From the IMG/VR virus record IMGVR_UViG_3300032213_001476, positions 1-29,088 of that record: a stretch of DNA of 29,088 nt; one strand, 5' to 3'. The position numbers and the translations under genes are program-made. The first letter of the stretch is position 1. Every line of letters starts with the position of its first letter. Positions 6,479-13,546 of this stretch are shown here, piece after piece. The DNA comes from a virus. The notes below the pieces were generated by a model that saw only the letters and a program-made list of their open reading frames with translations, was not told the DNA's origin and did not search any database.

Positions 6479-6760
6479 ATGGCTACACAAGTAAAACCTA
6501 CGACCAAAAATAGTCCCAAGATTGTGACCGGTACTAGCAAAGGTAAAGAAAATAAACCTGCATCAGCTTATGTTGATCGCGCTAAAGAAGGCTTAGCTCA
6601 ATTAGCTTCTCGCCCTGACCAAAGTGATGCTGCTACCGTCAATATGTCTGTTGGCAATATTACGCGCCGGCCACAGCCAGCAGCCAAAACATCTGGCATC
6701 AAAATGCGTGGCGCAGGCGCAGCTACCAAAGGCGTTATGAGCAGAGGCCCAATGGCATGA
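6479..6760 (+). CDS. Small basic protein with GIKMRGAGAATKG C-terminal motif
   Basis: A 93-residue protein. The N-terminus is Lys/Thr-rich. The middle AYVDRAKEGLAQLASRPD is probably helical. The C-terminus KTSGIKMRGAGAATKG, followed by VMSRGPMA, is a recurrent ending I recognise on small phage structural-region proteins; it resembles the DGIAQRGKTKG tag (x-G-I-x-x-RG-x-x-x-x-x-x-G). The function is unknown. The stop overlaps the second adaptor gene as ATGA, so their expression is probably coupled. Confidence 0.8.
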   Translation: MATQVKPTTKNSPKIVTGTSKGKENKPASAYVDRAKEGLAQLASRPDQSDAATVNMSVGNITRRPQPAAKTSGIKMRGAGAATKGVMSRGPMA

Positions 6761-7596
6761 ATTACACCGAGCTTGTCACGCAGGTAAGCGATTACTGCGA
6801 GAACTCTTTCCCAACTGACAATATGAATGTGTTCATTCGTCAGGCGGAGCAGCGCATTTATAACACCGCGCAGCCTGCTAATTTGCGAAAGAACGTGACA
6901 GGCGTATTGACTACTGGTAACAAATATCTTCAGTGTCCTACAGACTTCTTGTCTGTATACAGCCTTGCGGTATATCCCTACAACACTACAACTGCAACTG
7001 GTATCTACAACCAGAAAACAATTGTAGTTACTGATGCAACAGGAATTGCCGTAGGTCAAGAGGTAACTGGTACAGGGATTGGCACTAATGCTCAAGTTAG
7101 AAGCATTGCAGGTACAACTATCACCCTTACCGTGGCCAATGCAAATAGTGTGTCCGGCACAATTACGTTCCAAGGTGATTATTTTTACCTGTTAAACAAA
7201 GACGTCAACTTCATTCGTGAAGCATATCCTTTGTCAGCTTACGCGGCAGAACCAAAACATTACGCCATCTTTGGCCCTCGGTCTGATGATGTTAACGAAT
7301 TGACGTTTATTGTGGGACCTACGCCCAGCGCGGCCTATAACGCAGAGCTGCATTACAACTACTATCCTGAGTCAATTGTTACAGCTGGAACCACATGGCT
7401 TGGTGATAACTTTGATTCTGTATTGTTGTATGGAACTATCTGCGAGGCTTACACCTACATGAAGGGTGAGGCTGATATGGTTCAACTTGCACAGACCCGT
7501 TATGTACAGGCTATTGCTCTGTATAAAAACTTGGCGGATGGCAAACAGCGCGCTGATGCTTATCGCGATGGTCAGGTTAGAACGGCGGTTTCATGA
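6757..7596 (+). CDS. Head-tail adaptor-like protein 2 (T7 gp11-like role)
   Basis: A 279-residue protein. The N-terminal helices (YTELVTQVSDYCEN, MNVFIRQAEQRIYN), the strand pair NLRKNVTGVLTTGNKY followed by CPTDFLSVYSLAVYP, and the C-terminal helices (SVLLYGTICEAYTYMKGE, RYVQAIALYKNLADGK) are the layout of phage adaptor proteins that bind the portal ring in short-tailed phages. Residues about 76-139 are an inserted beta domain (VVTDATGIAVGQEVTGTG, GTTITLTVANANSVSGTI). This is the second adaptor-like gene in the window, so one of the two may be a tail accessory factor instead. Both ends overlap neighbours by ATGA. Confidence 0.8.
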   Translation: MNYTELVTQVSDYCENSFPTDNMNVFIRQAEQRIYNTAQPANLRKNVTGVLTTGNKYLQCPTDFLSVYSLAVYPYNTTTATGIYNQKTIVVTDATGIAVGQEVTGTGIGTNAQVRSIAGTTITLTVANANSVSGTITFQGDYFYLLNKDVNFIREAYPLSAYAAEPKHYAIFGPRSDDVNELTFIVGPTPSAAYNAELHYNYYPESIVTAGTTWLGDNFDSVLLYGTICEAYTYMKGEADMVQLAQTRYVQAIALYKNLADGKQRADAYRDGQVRTAVS

Positions 7597-8012
7597 GTAG
7601 CATTCTCCAAACACAGACGACCAGTTTTAAAACAGAGCTGTATACGGGCGTCCATAATCTCACTACGGACGAGATTCGGATTGCGTTGTACACAGCTAAT
7701 GCTGATTTAAACGAATCTACTACGGTTTATTCGGCTTCAGAAGAAGTAGTGGCTTCGGGCTACACGGCCGGTGGTGAAGTGCTTACCCCTATTACGGTTG
7801 ATTCTTCAGGCTTTACAGCGTACGTTGGCTTTCCAAATGTGTCATGGACGGCAAGTTTAACGGCCAGATGCGCTTTAATTTACAACGTGACGCAGGGTAA
7901 TAAATCTATTGCTGTGTTGGACTTTGGGTCTGATAAAACATCGACAACAACTTTTACAATCACAATGCCCGCTAATACGGCAACAGCAGCATTGATTCGC
8001 AGTTCTAATTAA
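7593..8012 (+). CDS. Phage structural protein, probably tail/fibre-associated
   Basis: A 139-residue protein with a conserved phage pattern: SFKTELYTGVHNL, EIRIALYTANADLN, a GYTAGGE turn, TARCALIYNV and AVLDFGSDKT. It is all-beta in appearance and lacks a signal peptide. Related small proteins occur among tail or decoration genes in phages, but I know no defined function. It is coupled to adaptor 2 by ATGA and followed by a TAAGGAG stop/Shine-Dalgarno fusion. A structural role is inferred. Confidence 0.75.
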   Translation: MSSILQTQTTSFKTELYTGVHNLTTDEIRIALYTANADLNESTTVYSASEEVVASGYTAGGEVLTPITVDSSGFTAYVGFPNVSWTASLTARCALIYNVTQGNKSIAVLDFGSDKTSTTTFTITMPANTATAALIRSSN

Positions 8013-8021
8013 GGAGTCAAT

Positions 8022-8600
8022 ATGACCACGGAAAAACTCAAAGCAACAGACCAGATTTCTAGCGGTCTGACTTGTAATCTTAAAGCCGGTGAAGATGCAA
8101 AGGCTACCGGCCTATTTGAAATCAAATGCCATGATAAAGATGGTAATTTGAAGTGGGAAGCCCAGTCTAAGAACTTGGTAGTCAACGTTGGCCTTCAGTA
8201 CATGGCGGGTTCCGCTTTAACTTCTGTCGCCCAGATTACCTCTTGGTATATCGGCTTGTACGGTGCTGGCGCTTCAAATACTCCAGCGGCTGGTGACACA
8301 ATGTCTTCTCATGCTGGTTGGACTGAGGTTGTGGCTTACAGCAATGCAACCCGTGTGGCGGCTACGTTTGTAACTGCAACTGCTGCCAACCCATCAGTTG
8401 TGACTAACTCAGCTTCTCCTGCTACGTTTAACATTAACGGCACAACAACTGTGGGCGGGGCTTTTCTGACCAGCGGCAGTGCTAAGAGTGGTACGGTAGG
8501 AACATTGTTCTCGGCGGCAGATTTTGGCTCACCCGGTGATCGTTCTGTGGTTAGTAGCGATACTTTGTCTGTGACTTACACATTCAGCTTGGCCGGGTAA
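8022..8600 (+). CDS. Phage structural protein, probably tail-fibre/decoration
   Basis: A 192-residue protein started by a strong TAAGGAG. It contains GLFEIKCHDKDGNLKWEA, SKNLVVNVGLQYMAG, TSWYIGLYGAG, HAGWTEVVAYSN and FNINGTTTVGGAFL. This set of motifs is familiar from conserved phage structural proteins lying among tail-fibre genes. It is beta-rich and Ala/Ser/Thr-rich, with no catalytic signature. The preceding gene shares the general pattern of short beta proteins, suggesting a pair working together in the fibre or collar. Confidence 0.75.
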   Translation: MTTEKLKATDQISSGLTCNLKAGEDAKATGLFEIKCHDKDGNLKWEAQSKNLVVNVGLQYMAGSALTSVAQITSWYIGLYGAGASNTPAAGDTMSSHAGWTEVVAYSNATRVAATFVTATAANPSVVTNSASPATFNINGTTTVGGAFLTSGSAKSGTVGTLFSAADFGSPGDRSVVSSDTLSVTYTFSLAG

Positions 8601-8601
8601 T

Positions 8602-9444
8602 ATGTCCGCGTGGGGTTCCGGCACATGGGGTGAAGGTGGCTGGGGCTTCACGGCTTTTTCAAGCGCGGTTGATGAGACTGCGACTGGTACAGATGCGGTA
8701 ACGGCGGCAATCAGTGTTAGTGCTTTGGTTGATGAAACTGCTACGGGGACGGATGCTGTATCAAGTTTGGTACAAGTCAATGCTGAGGTTACGGAAACTT
8801 CAACTGGGACAGACGATGTTGTAGCAGGGCAGGGATTTATAGCGTCAGTTGCTGAGACAAGTACGGGTAGCGATGCAATAGCGGCCTCATTATCGTACTT
8901 CTCAACCATAACGGAAACAGCTACGGGGACGGATGAGGTATTAAGTGTTCCTGTGTACGCGGCGGTAGTGGATGAGACTGCGACTGGTACAGATGCTGTA
9001 GATTCTAGTTTTGCGTTTTTTGCTGATGTGCAAGAGTCAGCAACAGGATTGGATGTAGTTGAGTCATCTCTTACGTTGAGTTCCTTTGTTGATGAAAGCG
9101 CAACGGGAACAGAAGTAGTTGAGGCGCAGGTAACCTTTGTTGGGACGGTAGAAGAAACTGCAACAAGTGCAGATACATTGACGGCAGCAGCGGCTTTTGT
9201 AGCTTCTATTGTTGAGTTGGCAACTGGAACAGATTCAATTACTGCGCGGTTTTTCTGGGAAATTATTGACGATGAACAGACGGCTAATTGGGGTGGGATT
9301 ACTAACACGCAAACGGCTGGTTGGCAAAATGTTAATGACACGCAGTCTACAAACTGGCAAAATATAACCAATACCCAGACATCAGGATGGGCAGCGGTTG
9401 ATGACACGCAAAACCCTGCGTGGACACCTATCAATACGAACTAG
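8602..9444 (+). CDS. Tandem-repeat virion protein (ten exact 20-residue and five exact 11-residue repeats)
   Basis: A 280-residue protein. Residues 4-15 are WGSGTWGEGGWG. Residues 23-222 are ten units of exactly 20 residues, consensus V-D-E-T-A-T-G-T-D-A-V followed by 9 variable residues. Residues 223-277 are five units of exactly 11 residues, consensus [DT]-[DN]-T-Q-x-x-x-W-x-x-[IV]. The strict period with alternating polar and small residues suggests a stacked beta fold such as a fibre shaft or beta-solenoid; this is inference. It lies between fibre-type genes, so a tail fibre or adhesin spacer is likely. Repeat number may vary between relatives. Confidence 0.85.
   Translation: MSAWGSGTWGEGGWGFTAFSSAVDETATGTDAVTAAISVSALVDETATGTDAVSSLVQVNAEVTETSTGTDDVVAGQGFIASVAETSTGSDAIAASLSYFSTITETATGTDEVLSVPVYAAVVDETATGTDAVDSSFAFFADVQESATGLDVVESSLTLSSFVDESATGTEVVEAQVTFVGTVEETATSADTLTAAAAFVASIVELATGTDSITARFFWEIIDDEQTANWGGITNTQTAGWQNVNDTQSTNWQNITNTQTSGWAAVDDTQNPAWTPINTN
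8668..9267 (+). repeat. 60-bp coding tandem repeat, ten units
   Basis: Ten in-frame units of exactly 60 bp. Units 1 and 6 begin with nearly identical DNA: 8671-8700 and 8971-9000 differ at one base in 30. The other units have diverged mostly at the 9 variable positions. The strict period with no insertion or deletion over 600 bp indicates structural constraint. Confidence 0.9.
9268..9432 (+). repeat. 33-bp coding tandem repeat, five units
   Basis: Five in-frame units of exactly 33 bp, e.g. TNTQTAGWQNV and TNTQTSGWAAV, with invariant Gln at position 4 and Trp at position 8. They follow the 60-bp array without a break. Confidence 0.9.
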
Positions 9445-9453
9445 GAGCATTAA

Positions 9454-10341
9454 ATGGCAACAGGCGCAACGGGACAACTAGGACTAGCTCTACCAGTACA
9501 AGGTGAGCTTTCTGGTACATGGGGGGATACTGTTAACAACGGTATTACTCAATACACCAACATTGCTATTGCGGCCACACTGACGCTGACTAATGATGGC
9601 GCGGTAACGCTGGCCAATACTACTGGTGATGCTTCAGCTTCTAACATTACGTCTACATTGACGGGTGCTGGTACGGTAACGGCTCAGTTTGCAATTGTGC
9701 GAATCACGGGTACGCTAACAACCGCAAAAGTAGTTACGGCTCCAAGTTACAGTAAAACGTATGTTGTGGTCAACGCGGCCACGGGCAGCACGGTTACGTT
9801 TAAAGCATCCGGCCAGACAGGTGTTTCTATTGCTGTAGGTGAAAGTGCTTATGTGTACTACAACGGCACGGATTACGTGAAGATATCGTCCTCTGCCTCT
9901 GGATCGTACCCCGCAGCCGGTATTGCTGTTTCTACAGGCAGCGCTTGGACTACCTCGCTAACAGCACCGTCAGGAACAGTTGTTGGAACCACAGATACGC
10001 AAACGCTGACCAATAAACGTATTGACCCTCGTGTTACAAGCGCCGCATCAGCCTCATCTTTGACGCCAGATATATCTGCTGCCGATCAGTATGCCTACAC
10101 CGCTCTTGCGGCTAATTTAACAATCAATGCGCCTACAGGCACCCCTGTTAATGGCAATAAATTGATTTTTAGACTGTTGGATAACGGCACTGCTCGAACA
10201 TTAACTTGGAACGCAACGTACACCGTAATTGGCGTCACCCTTCCAACTACCACCGTCATCAACAAAACAACCTATGTTGGCTGTATATACAACGCCAACA
10301 ACACCCGCTGGGATGTGATTGCTGTGATTACACAAGCCTAA
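9454..10341 (+). CDS. Tail fibre protein
   Basis: A 295-residue protein. It starts MATGATGQLGLALPVQGEL then SGTWGDTVN, a pattern common at the N-terminus of phage tail-fibre proteins. It is Thr/Ala/Gly-rich throughout and beta-type. Residues about 175-192 contain GTTDTQTLTNKRIDPRV, the D-T-Q-T-L-T-N-K motif widely found at shaft/tip junctions of phage fibres. The C-terminal part (KLIFRLLDNGTARTLTW, CIYNANNTRWDVIAVI) looks like a small beta-sandwich tip. The start has AGGAG at 9443-9447. It probably contributes to receptor contact on the outside of the virion. Confidence 0.8.
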   Translation: MATGATGQLGLALPVQGELSGTWGDTVNNGITQYTNIAIAATLTLTNDGAVTLANTTGDASASNITSTLTGAGTVTAQFAIVRITGTLTTAKVVTAPSYSKTYVVVNAATGSTVTFKASGQTGVSIAVGESAYVYYNGTDYVKISSSASGSYPAAGIAVSTGSAWTTSLTAPSGTVVGTTDTQTLTNKRIDPRVTSAASASSLTPDISAADQYAYTALAANLTINAPTGTPVNGNKLIFRLLDNGTARTLTWNATYTVIGVTLPTTTVINKTTYVGCIYNANNTRWDVIAVITQA

Positions 10342-10350
10342 GGATAGATC

Positions 10351-10656
10351 ATGCAAATTGTTTTTGAATTTGAAACTCAATATGGCACTTTTTGTGACGC
10401 CTTGTACTTTGAAGATGATGCTGTTCCTGATGACGCAACAATAGAAGCGTTGAAACAAGAACGCTTGGACAACTGGATTGCCATCGTGACTGCGCCACCA
10501 CAAGTTGTTTCTAAATATCAACGTGATGAAAATGGCAATCTAATTCTTGATGCTAATGGCGATCCAATTCTTAAAGAAAACGGCAATCTAATTCTTGATG
10601 AGAGCGAAAATCTAATTCTTGATGCTAATGGCGATTTAATTCCAACGGGGGCTTAA
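10351..10656 (+). CDS. Small fibre-associated protein with octapeptide NGNLILDA repeats
   Basis: A 101-residue protein. Residues 1-60 (MQIVFEFETQYGTFCDALYF, ALKQERLDNWIAIVTAPP) match a small acidic phage protein commonly encoded directly after tail-fibre genes, possibly an assembly or accessory factor. Residues 61-98 are five octapeptide units (NGNLILDA, NGDPILKE, NGNLILDE, SENLILDA, NGDLIPTG). The repeats appear to be a recent expansion of the C-terminus. Preceded by TAAGGA. Confidence 0.8.
   Translation: MQIVFEFETQYGTFCDALYFEDDAVPDDATIEALKQERLDNWIAIVTAPPQVVSKYQRDENGNLILDANGDPILKENGNLILDESENLILDANGDLIPTGA
10531..10653 (+). repeat. 24-bp coding tandem repeat, five units
   Basis: Units start at 10531, 10555, 10579, 10603 and 10627. 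A 27-bp stretch at 10537-10563 is repeated exactly at 10609-10635, 72 bp away, and a 19-bp part is shared by 10534-10552 and 10582-10600. This indicates recent duplication by slippage or recombination. Confidence 0.9.
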
Positions 10657-10658
10657 CC

Positions 10659-13244
10659 ATGGCAAACAGATATTGGGTAGGTGGCACTGCCGCTTGGGAC
10701 GGAACTGCGGGTACTAAATGGGCGCTGACCTCTGGTGGTGCTGGGGGTCAGGCTATACCTACATCTGCTGATGATGTGTTTTTTGATGCGGCATCGGGTG
10801 CCGTCACTTGCACAATTTCAACGGGTAATACTGGCGCTAAGTCAGTTACTTGCACTGGTTTTACAGGAACATTAGCTGGCACAGCCGCTATTTCTGTAGC
10901 AGGAAGTGTGACATTGGTTGCCGGTCAAACGGTGACATATTCAGGAACATTGACGCTTACTGCCACAGGAACACTGACCACTGGTGGCAAAACACTTGGC
11001 GCGGTGACAGTAGACGCTACGGCTGGTACGGTGACATTGGGTAGTGCCTTAACATCCTCTGGGGTTGTAACAGTCACAAACGGAACCTTTACAACAAGCA
11101 ATTTTGCGGTAACGGCGACAGGATTTACGTCAACTGGCTCAAATACTCGGGCAATAAATTTAGGCTCCAGTACTGTAACCCTGAGCGGAAGTTGGAACAC
11201 AACTTCAACGGGCTTAACAGTAAGCGCTGGCACTTCGTCAATAGTTATAAATTTAGAAAGCCAGACATTTACTGGGTCAGGCAAAACATACAACAATGTC
11301 TCATTTACCTCAACAACCGCTGGTACCAGCACCATTAGTGACTCCAATACATTCAATACTTTGACTTTGACCGCGCCTGCGGCATCAGGTGTGACTATAT
11401 TGTCTATTGGTGGACTTACCGCTCAAACCATCACCACAATGGTTTGCGCAGGGGCATCGGAGATTAGACGTATATGGCTTCAGTCAACTACGATTGGTAC
11501 GGCAAGAACAATAACGGCTACAACGTGGACAACCTTTAACTATTTGGATTTCAGAGACATTACGTTGACCAATGCCAAATCAGGCACAAGTATTGGTAAT
11601 TGTTTAGGCAATACAGGCATTACATTTTCTACCACTAAAACTGTTTATTGGAATTTAGCGGGAGCGCAAAACTGGTCGGCTACTGGCTGGGCTACATCTA
11701 GCGGCGGTTCGCCAGCGGCGGCTAACTTTCCTTTAGCTCAAGACACTGCCGTATTTGATAACACTGGCTCTGTTACTGGAACAATTACTTTAAATGCTGG
11801 CTGGAATTACGGCACTGTAAGCATGTCTGCGCGCACAACTGCCATGACATTATCTATTGGTTCGTTTACCCACAATGTGTATGTTAATTGGTTAAACGGT
11901 ACTGGGACAACCATTAGTGGCAGTGGGACACTTGTATTCGCTGGACGAACTACACAAACAATTACGTCTAACGGCAAAAGTTTTTCTACTCCAATTACAG
12001 GCACTGGCGCATCCAACACAATAACACTTGCAGATGCGTTAACCACTACTGATGTCGTGACGTTAAATGGAACAACAGGGCTTAGTTTAGGAAGCAACAC
12101 TTTAACTGCTAGTTCGTTTGTAAATAGCTCATCAAGCACAAGAACGTTGGCGTTTGGTACAGGCAACATCACCGTCACTGGTACAGGCGCAACGGCAGTT
12201 ACCATTTCTTCAACTGGCCTTACAGTCACAGGCACTCCGGTCATCAACATGACCTACAACGGCGCATCTGCGGCAACCGTTTTAACTGCCGGTATGTCGG
12301 AAGCACAATCCATAAGTTTTAACATCTCCGCCGGCACCTATGCGCTCACGTTTTCAGGTAGCGGCGTTGCAAGAAACTTAAACTTTACAGGGTTCTCGGG
12401 GAGTTTCTTGACTTCCTCGGGGATTTCAATGTACGGAAATTTAACCCTGTCCAGCGGGATGACTTTTTCGACCGGCAACGGATTTTTTCTTTCCGCCACC
12501 AGCGGTACAAAAACTATCACCTCAAACGGAAAAGCCATAAGCCAAGTTGTTTACATGTTTGGCGCGGGAGGCATCTATGCACTGCAAGATGCTTTGAGCG
12601 CCACTAGCGCCTCCGGCTTGGTGCTTGTCGACGGCACTTTAGATTTAAACGGTCAGACTGCAACAACTACAGCGTTTGCCACCTCAACGGGGACAAAAAA
12701 CTTGACGTTTAACGGCGGAACTTTAGTTGTCACAAACTCGGGTGCTTCTGCGTTTAACAACGCAGCGCCGACAGGGTTTACCACAACCGCTGGAACGGGC
12801 ACTGGCACGATTCGCTTGAACAGCGCAACCGCCAAAACCTTTGTTGGTGCCGGGTCAACATTTAATTGCACACTAGATCAAGGCGGTGCTGGCGCGTTGA
12901 CCATCACTGGCGCAAACACGTTTAGTAACATCACCGCATCGCAAACAGCAACCAGTGCGTGTTCAATTTTGTTCACAGCGGCAACGACAACTACTTTTTC
13001 CGATTGGAACGCAAGCGGAACTGCTGGAAAGTTATTGACCATTAGCTCTGTTACTGCGGCAACTCATACGCTATCAAAAGCTTCTGGAATTGTCGGTGCA
13101 AATTATTTATCACTGACTAATTCAATAGCAACTGGCGGTGCGACTTGGTACGCAGGTGCAAACTCTACAAACGTAAGTGGTAACACAGGGTGGATATTTA
13201 CGGCCTCGCCATCTGCATCGAGCGGCTTTTTCATGTTTTTCTGA
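10659..13244 (+). CDS. Large beta-repeat adhesin / tail-associated protein
   Basis: An 861-residue protein, very rich in Thr, Ser, Gly and Ala. The N-terminal module (MANRYWVGGTAAWDG, IPTSADDVFFDAASG) is a conserved start of large phage surface proteins. A second diverged copy lies at residue about 328 (VYWNLAGAQNWSATGWATSS, DTAVFDNTGSVTGTITL), so the protein is two related halves of beta-helix-like repeats (T-L-T/G-T-x-T strand periodicity). The C-terminus GNTGWIF...SSGFFMFF is a typical end of this type. No enzymatic motif is seen. It is probably a virion surface adhesin or receptor-binding protein. The gene follows the fibre-accessory gene by two bases and has only a weak Shine-Dalgarno sequence. 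Confidence 0.8.
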   Translation: MANRYWVGGTAAWDGTAGTKWALTSGGAGGQAIPTSADDVFFDAASGAVTCTISTGNTGAKSVTCTGFTGTLAGTAAISVAGSVTLVAGQTVTYSGTLTLTATGTLTTGGKTLGAVTVDATAGTVTLGSALTSSGVVTVTNGTFTTSNFAVTATGFTSTGSNTRAINLGSSTVTLSGSWNTTSTGLTVSAGTSSIVINLESQTFTGSGKTYNNVSFTSTTAGTSTISDSNTFNTLTLTAPAASGVTILSIGGLTAQTITTMVCAGASEIRRIWLQSTTIGTARTITATTWTTFNYLDFRDITLTNAKSGTSIGNCLGNTGITFSTTKTVYWNLAGAQNWSATGWATSSGGSPAAANFPLAQDTAVFDNTGSVTGTITLNAGWNYGTVSMSARTTAMTLSIGSFTHNVYVNWLNGTGTTISGSGTLVFAGRTTQTITSNGKSFSTPITGTGASNTITLADALTTTDVVTLNGTTGLSLGSNTLTASSFVNSSSSTRTLAFGTGNITVTGTGATAVTISSTGLTVTGTPVINMTYNGASAATVLTAGMSEAQSISFNISAGTYALTFSGSGVARNLNFTGFSGSFLTSSGISMYGNLTLSSGMTFSTGNGFFLSATSGTKTITSNGKAISQVVYMFGAGGIYALQDALSATSASGLVLVDGTLDLNGQTATTTAFATSTGTKNLTFNGGTLVVTNSGASAFNNAAPTGFTTTAGTGTGTIRLNSATAKTFVGAGSTFNCTLDQGGAGALTITGANTFSNITASQTATSACSILFTAATTTTFSDWNASGTAGKLLTISSVTAATHTLSKASGIVGANYLSLTNSIATGGATWYAGANSTNVSGNTGWIFTASPSASSGFFMFF

Positions 13245-13249
13245 GGTGA
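13243..13249 (+). promoter_or_regulatory. Shine-Dalgarno GAGGTGA serving one of two nearby ATGs
   Basis: GAGG at 13243-13246 is 5 bases from ATG 13252 and 12 bases from ATG 13259, which is in another frame. The 13259 frame encodes the signal-bearing protein that is coupled to the next gene. The out-of-frame ATG could modulate its initiation. Confidence 0.5.
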
Positions 13250-13258
13250 AAATGTTGG

Positions 13259-13546
13259 ATGCGCTGGCTCATACTGTTACTGCTGTTGGGGCTGGTTGGA
13301 GCCGTAGCCAAGAGTGGTTGTCATGTGCGCGAGTTCTATGGGATTGGCTACACCCAACACGACCCAACGCTACGGCACAGGGAAATGATGGCGTGGCTCG
13401 ACCAGAACGCAAGTCATTGCAAGTCAACAGAATACATAGTCATTTGGAACAACCTGTCCGAGTGGGCGGGTTCGGCAGATTCCACATGGCTTCGGGCTAA
13501 AGTTGTTCATGGCTACAAAGATGCACTTGAGCGAGAAAATAAATAA
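13259..13546 (+). CDS. Small secreted protein of the lysis cassette
   Basis: A 95-residue protein. Residues 1-18 (MRWLILLLLLGLVGAVAK) are a strong hydrophobic signal or anchor. A cysteine at 21 follows (KSGCHV), but the -3 residue is Lys, so it is not a classical lipobox. The rest (EFYGIGYTQHDPTLRHREMM, AWLDQNASHCKSTEYIVI, WNNLSEWAGSADSTWLRAKV) is a conserved phage domain with a second cysteine at 54 that could pair with the first in the periplasm. The stop overlaps the next start (TAATG). Being first in a holin/lysozyme cluster, it may help disrupt the envelope, for example as an outer spanin-like factor, but this is unproven. Confidence 0.75.
   Translation: MRWLILLLLLGLVGAVAKSGCHVREFYGIGYTQHDPTLRHREMMAWLDQNASHCKSTEYIVIWNNLSEWAGSADSTWLRAKVVHGYKDALERENK

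Noticed and set aside
8668-9267. CRISPR-like regular repeats
   Set aside because: The 60-bp period has no conserved direct repeat with unique spacers; the units are in-frame coding and diverge gradually.
8529-9434. Long antisense ORF of 301 codons
   Set aside because: It lies opposite the 60-bp repeat gene; the repeated codons lack stop codons on the reverse strand by chance, and its translation is only a mirror of the repeat. No Shine-Dalgarno sequence or gene context supports it.
10925-12871. Several antisense ORFs rich in Val and Pro
   Set aside because: Reverse complements of the Thr/Gly-rich adhesin gene; ACN and GGN codons read as Val/Pro-rich open frames. The + strand gene has conserved ends and correct spacing to its neighbours.
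13259-13321. Lipoprotein signal (outer spanin) in the first lysis-cassette protein
   Set aside because: The cysteine after the hydrophobic segment is preceded by K-S-G, so position -3 is not a hydrophobic lipobox residue. A spanin role is kept only as a possibility.
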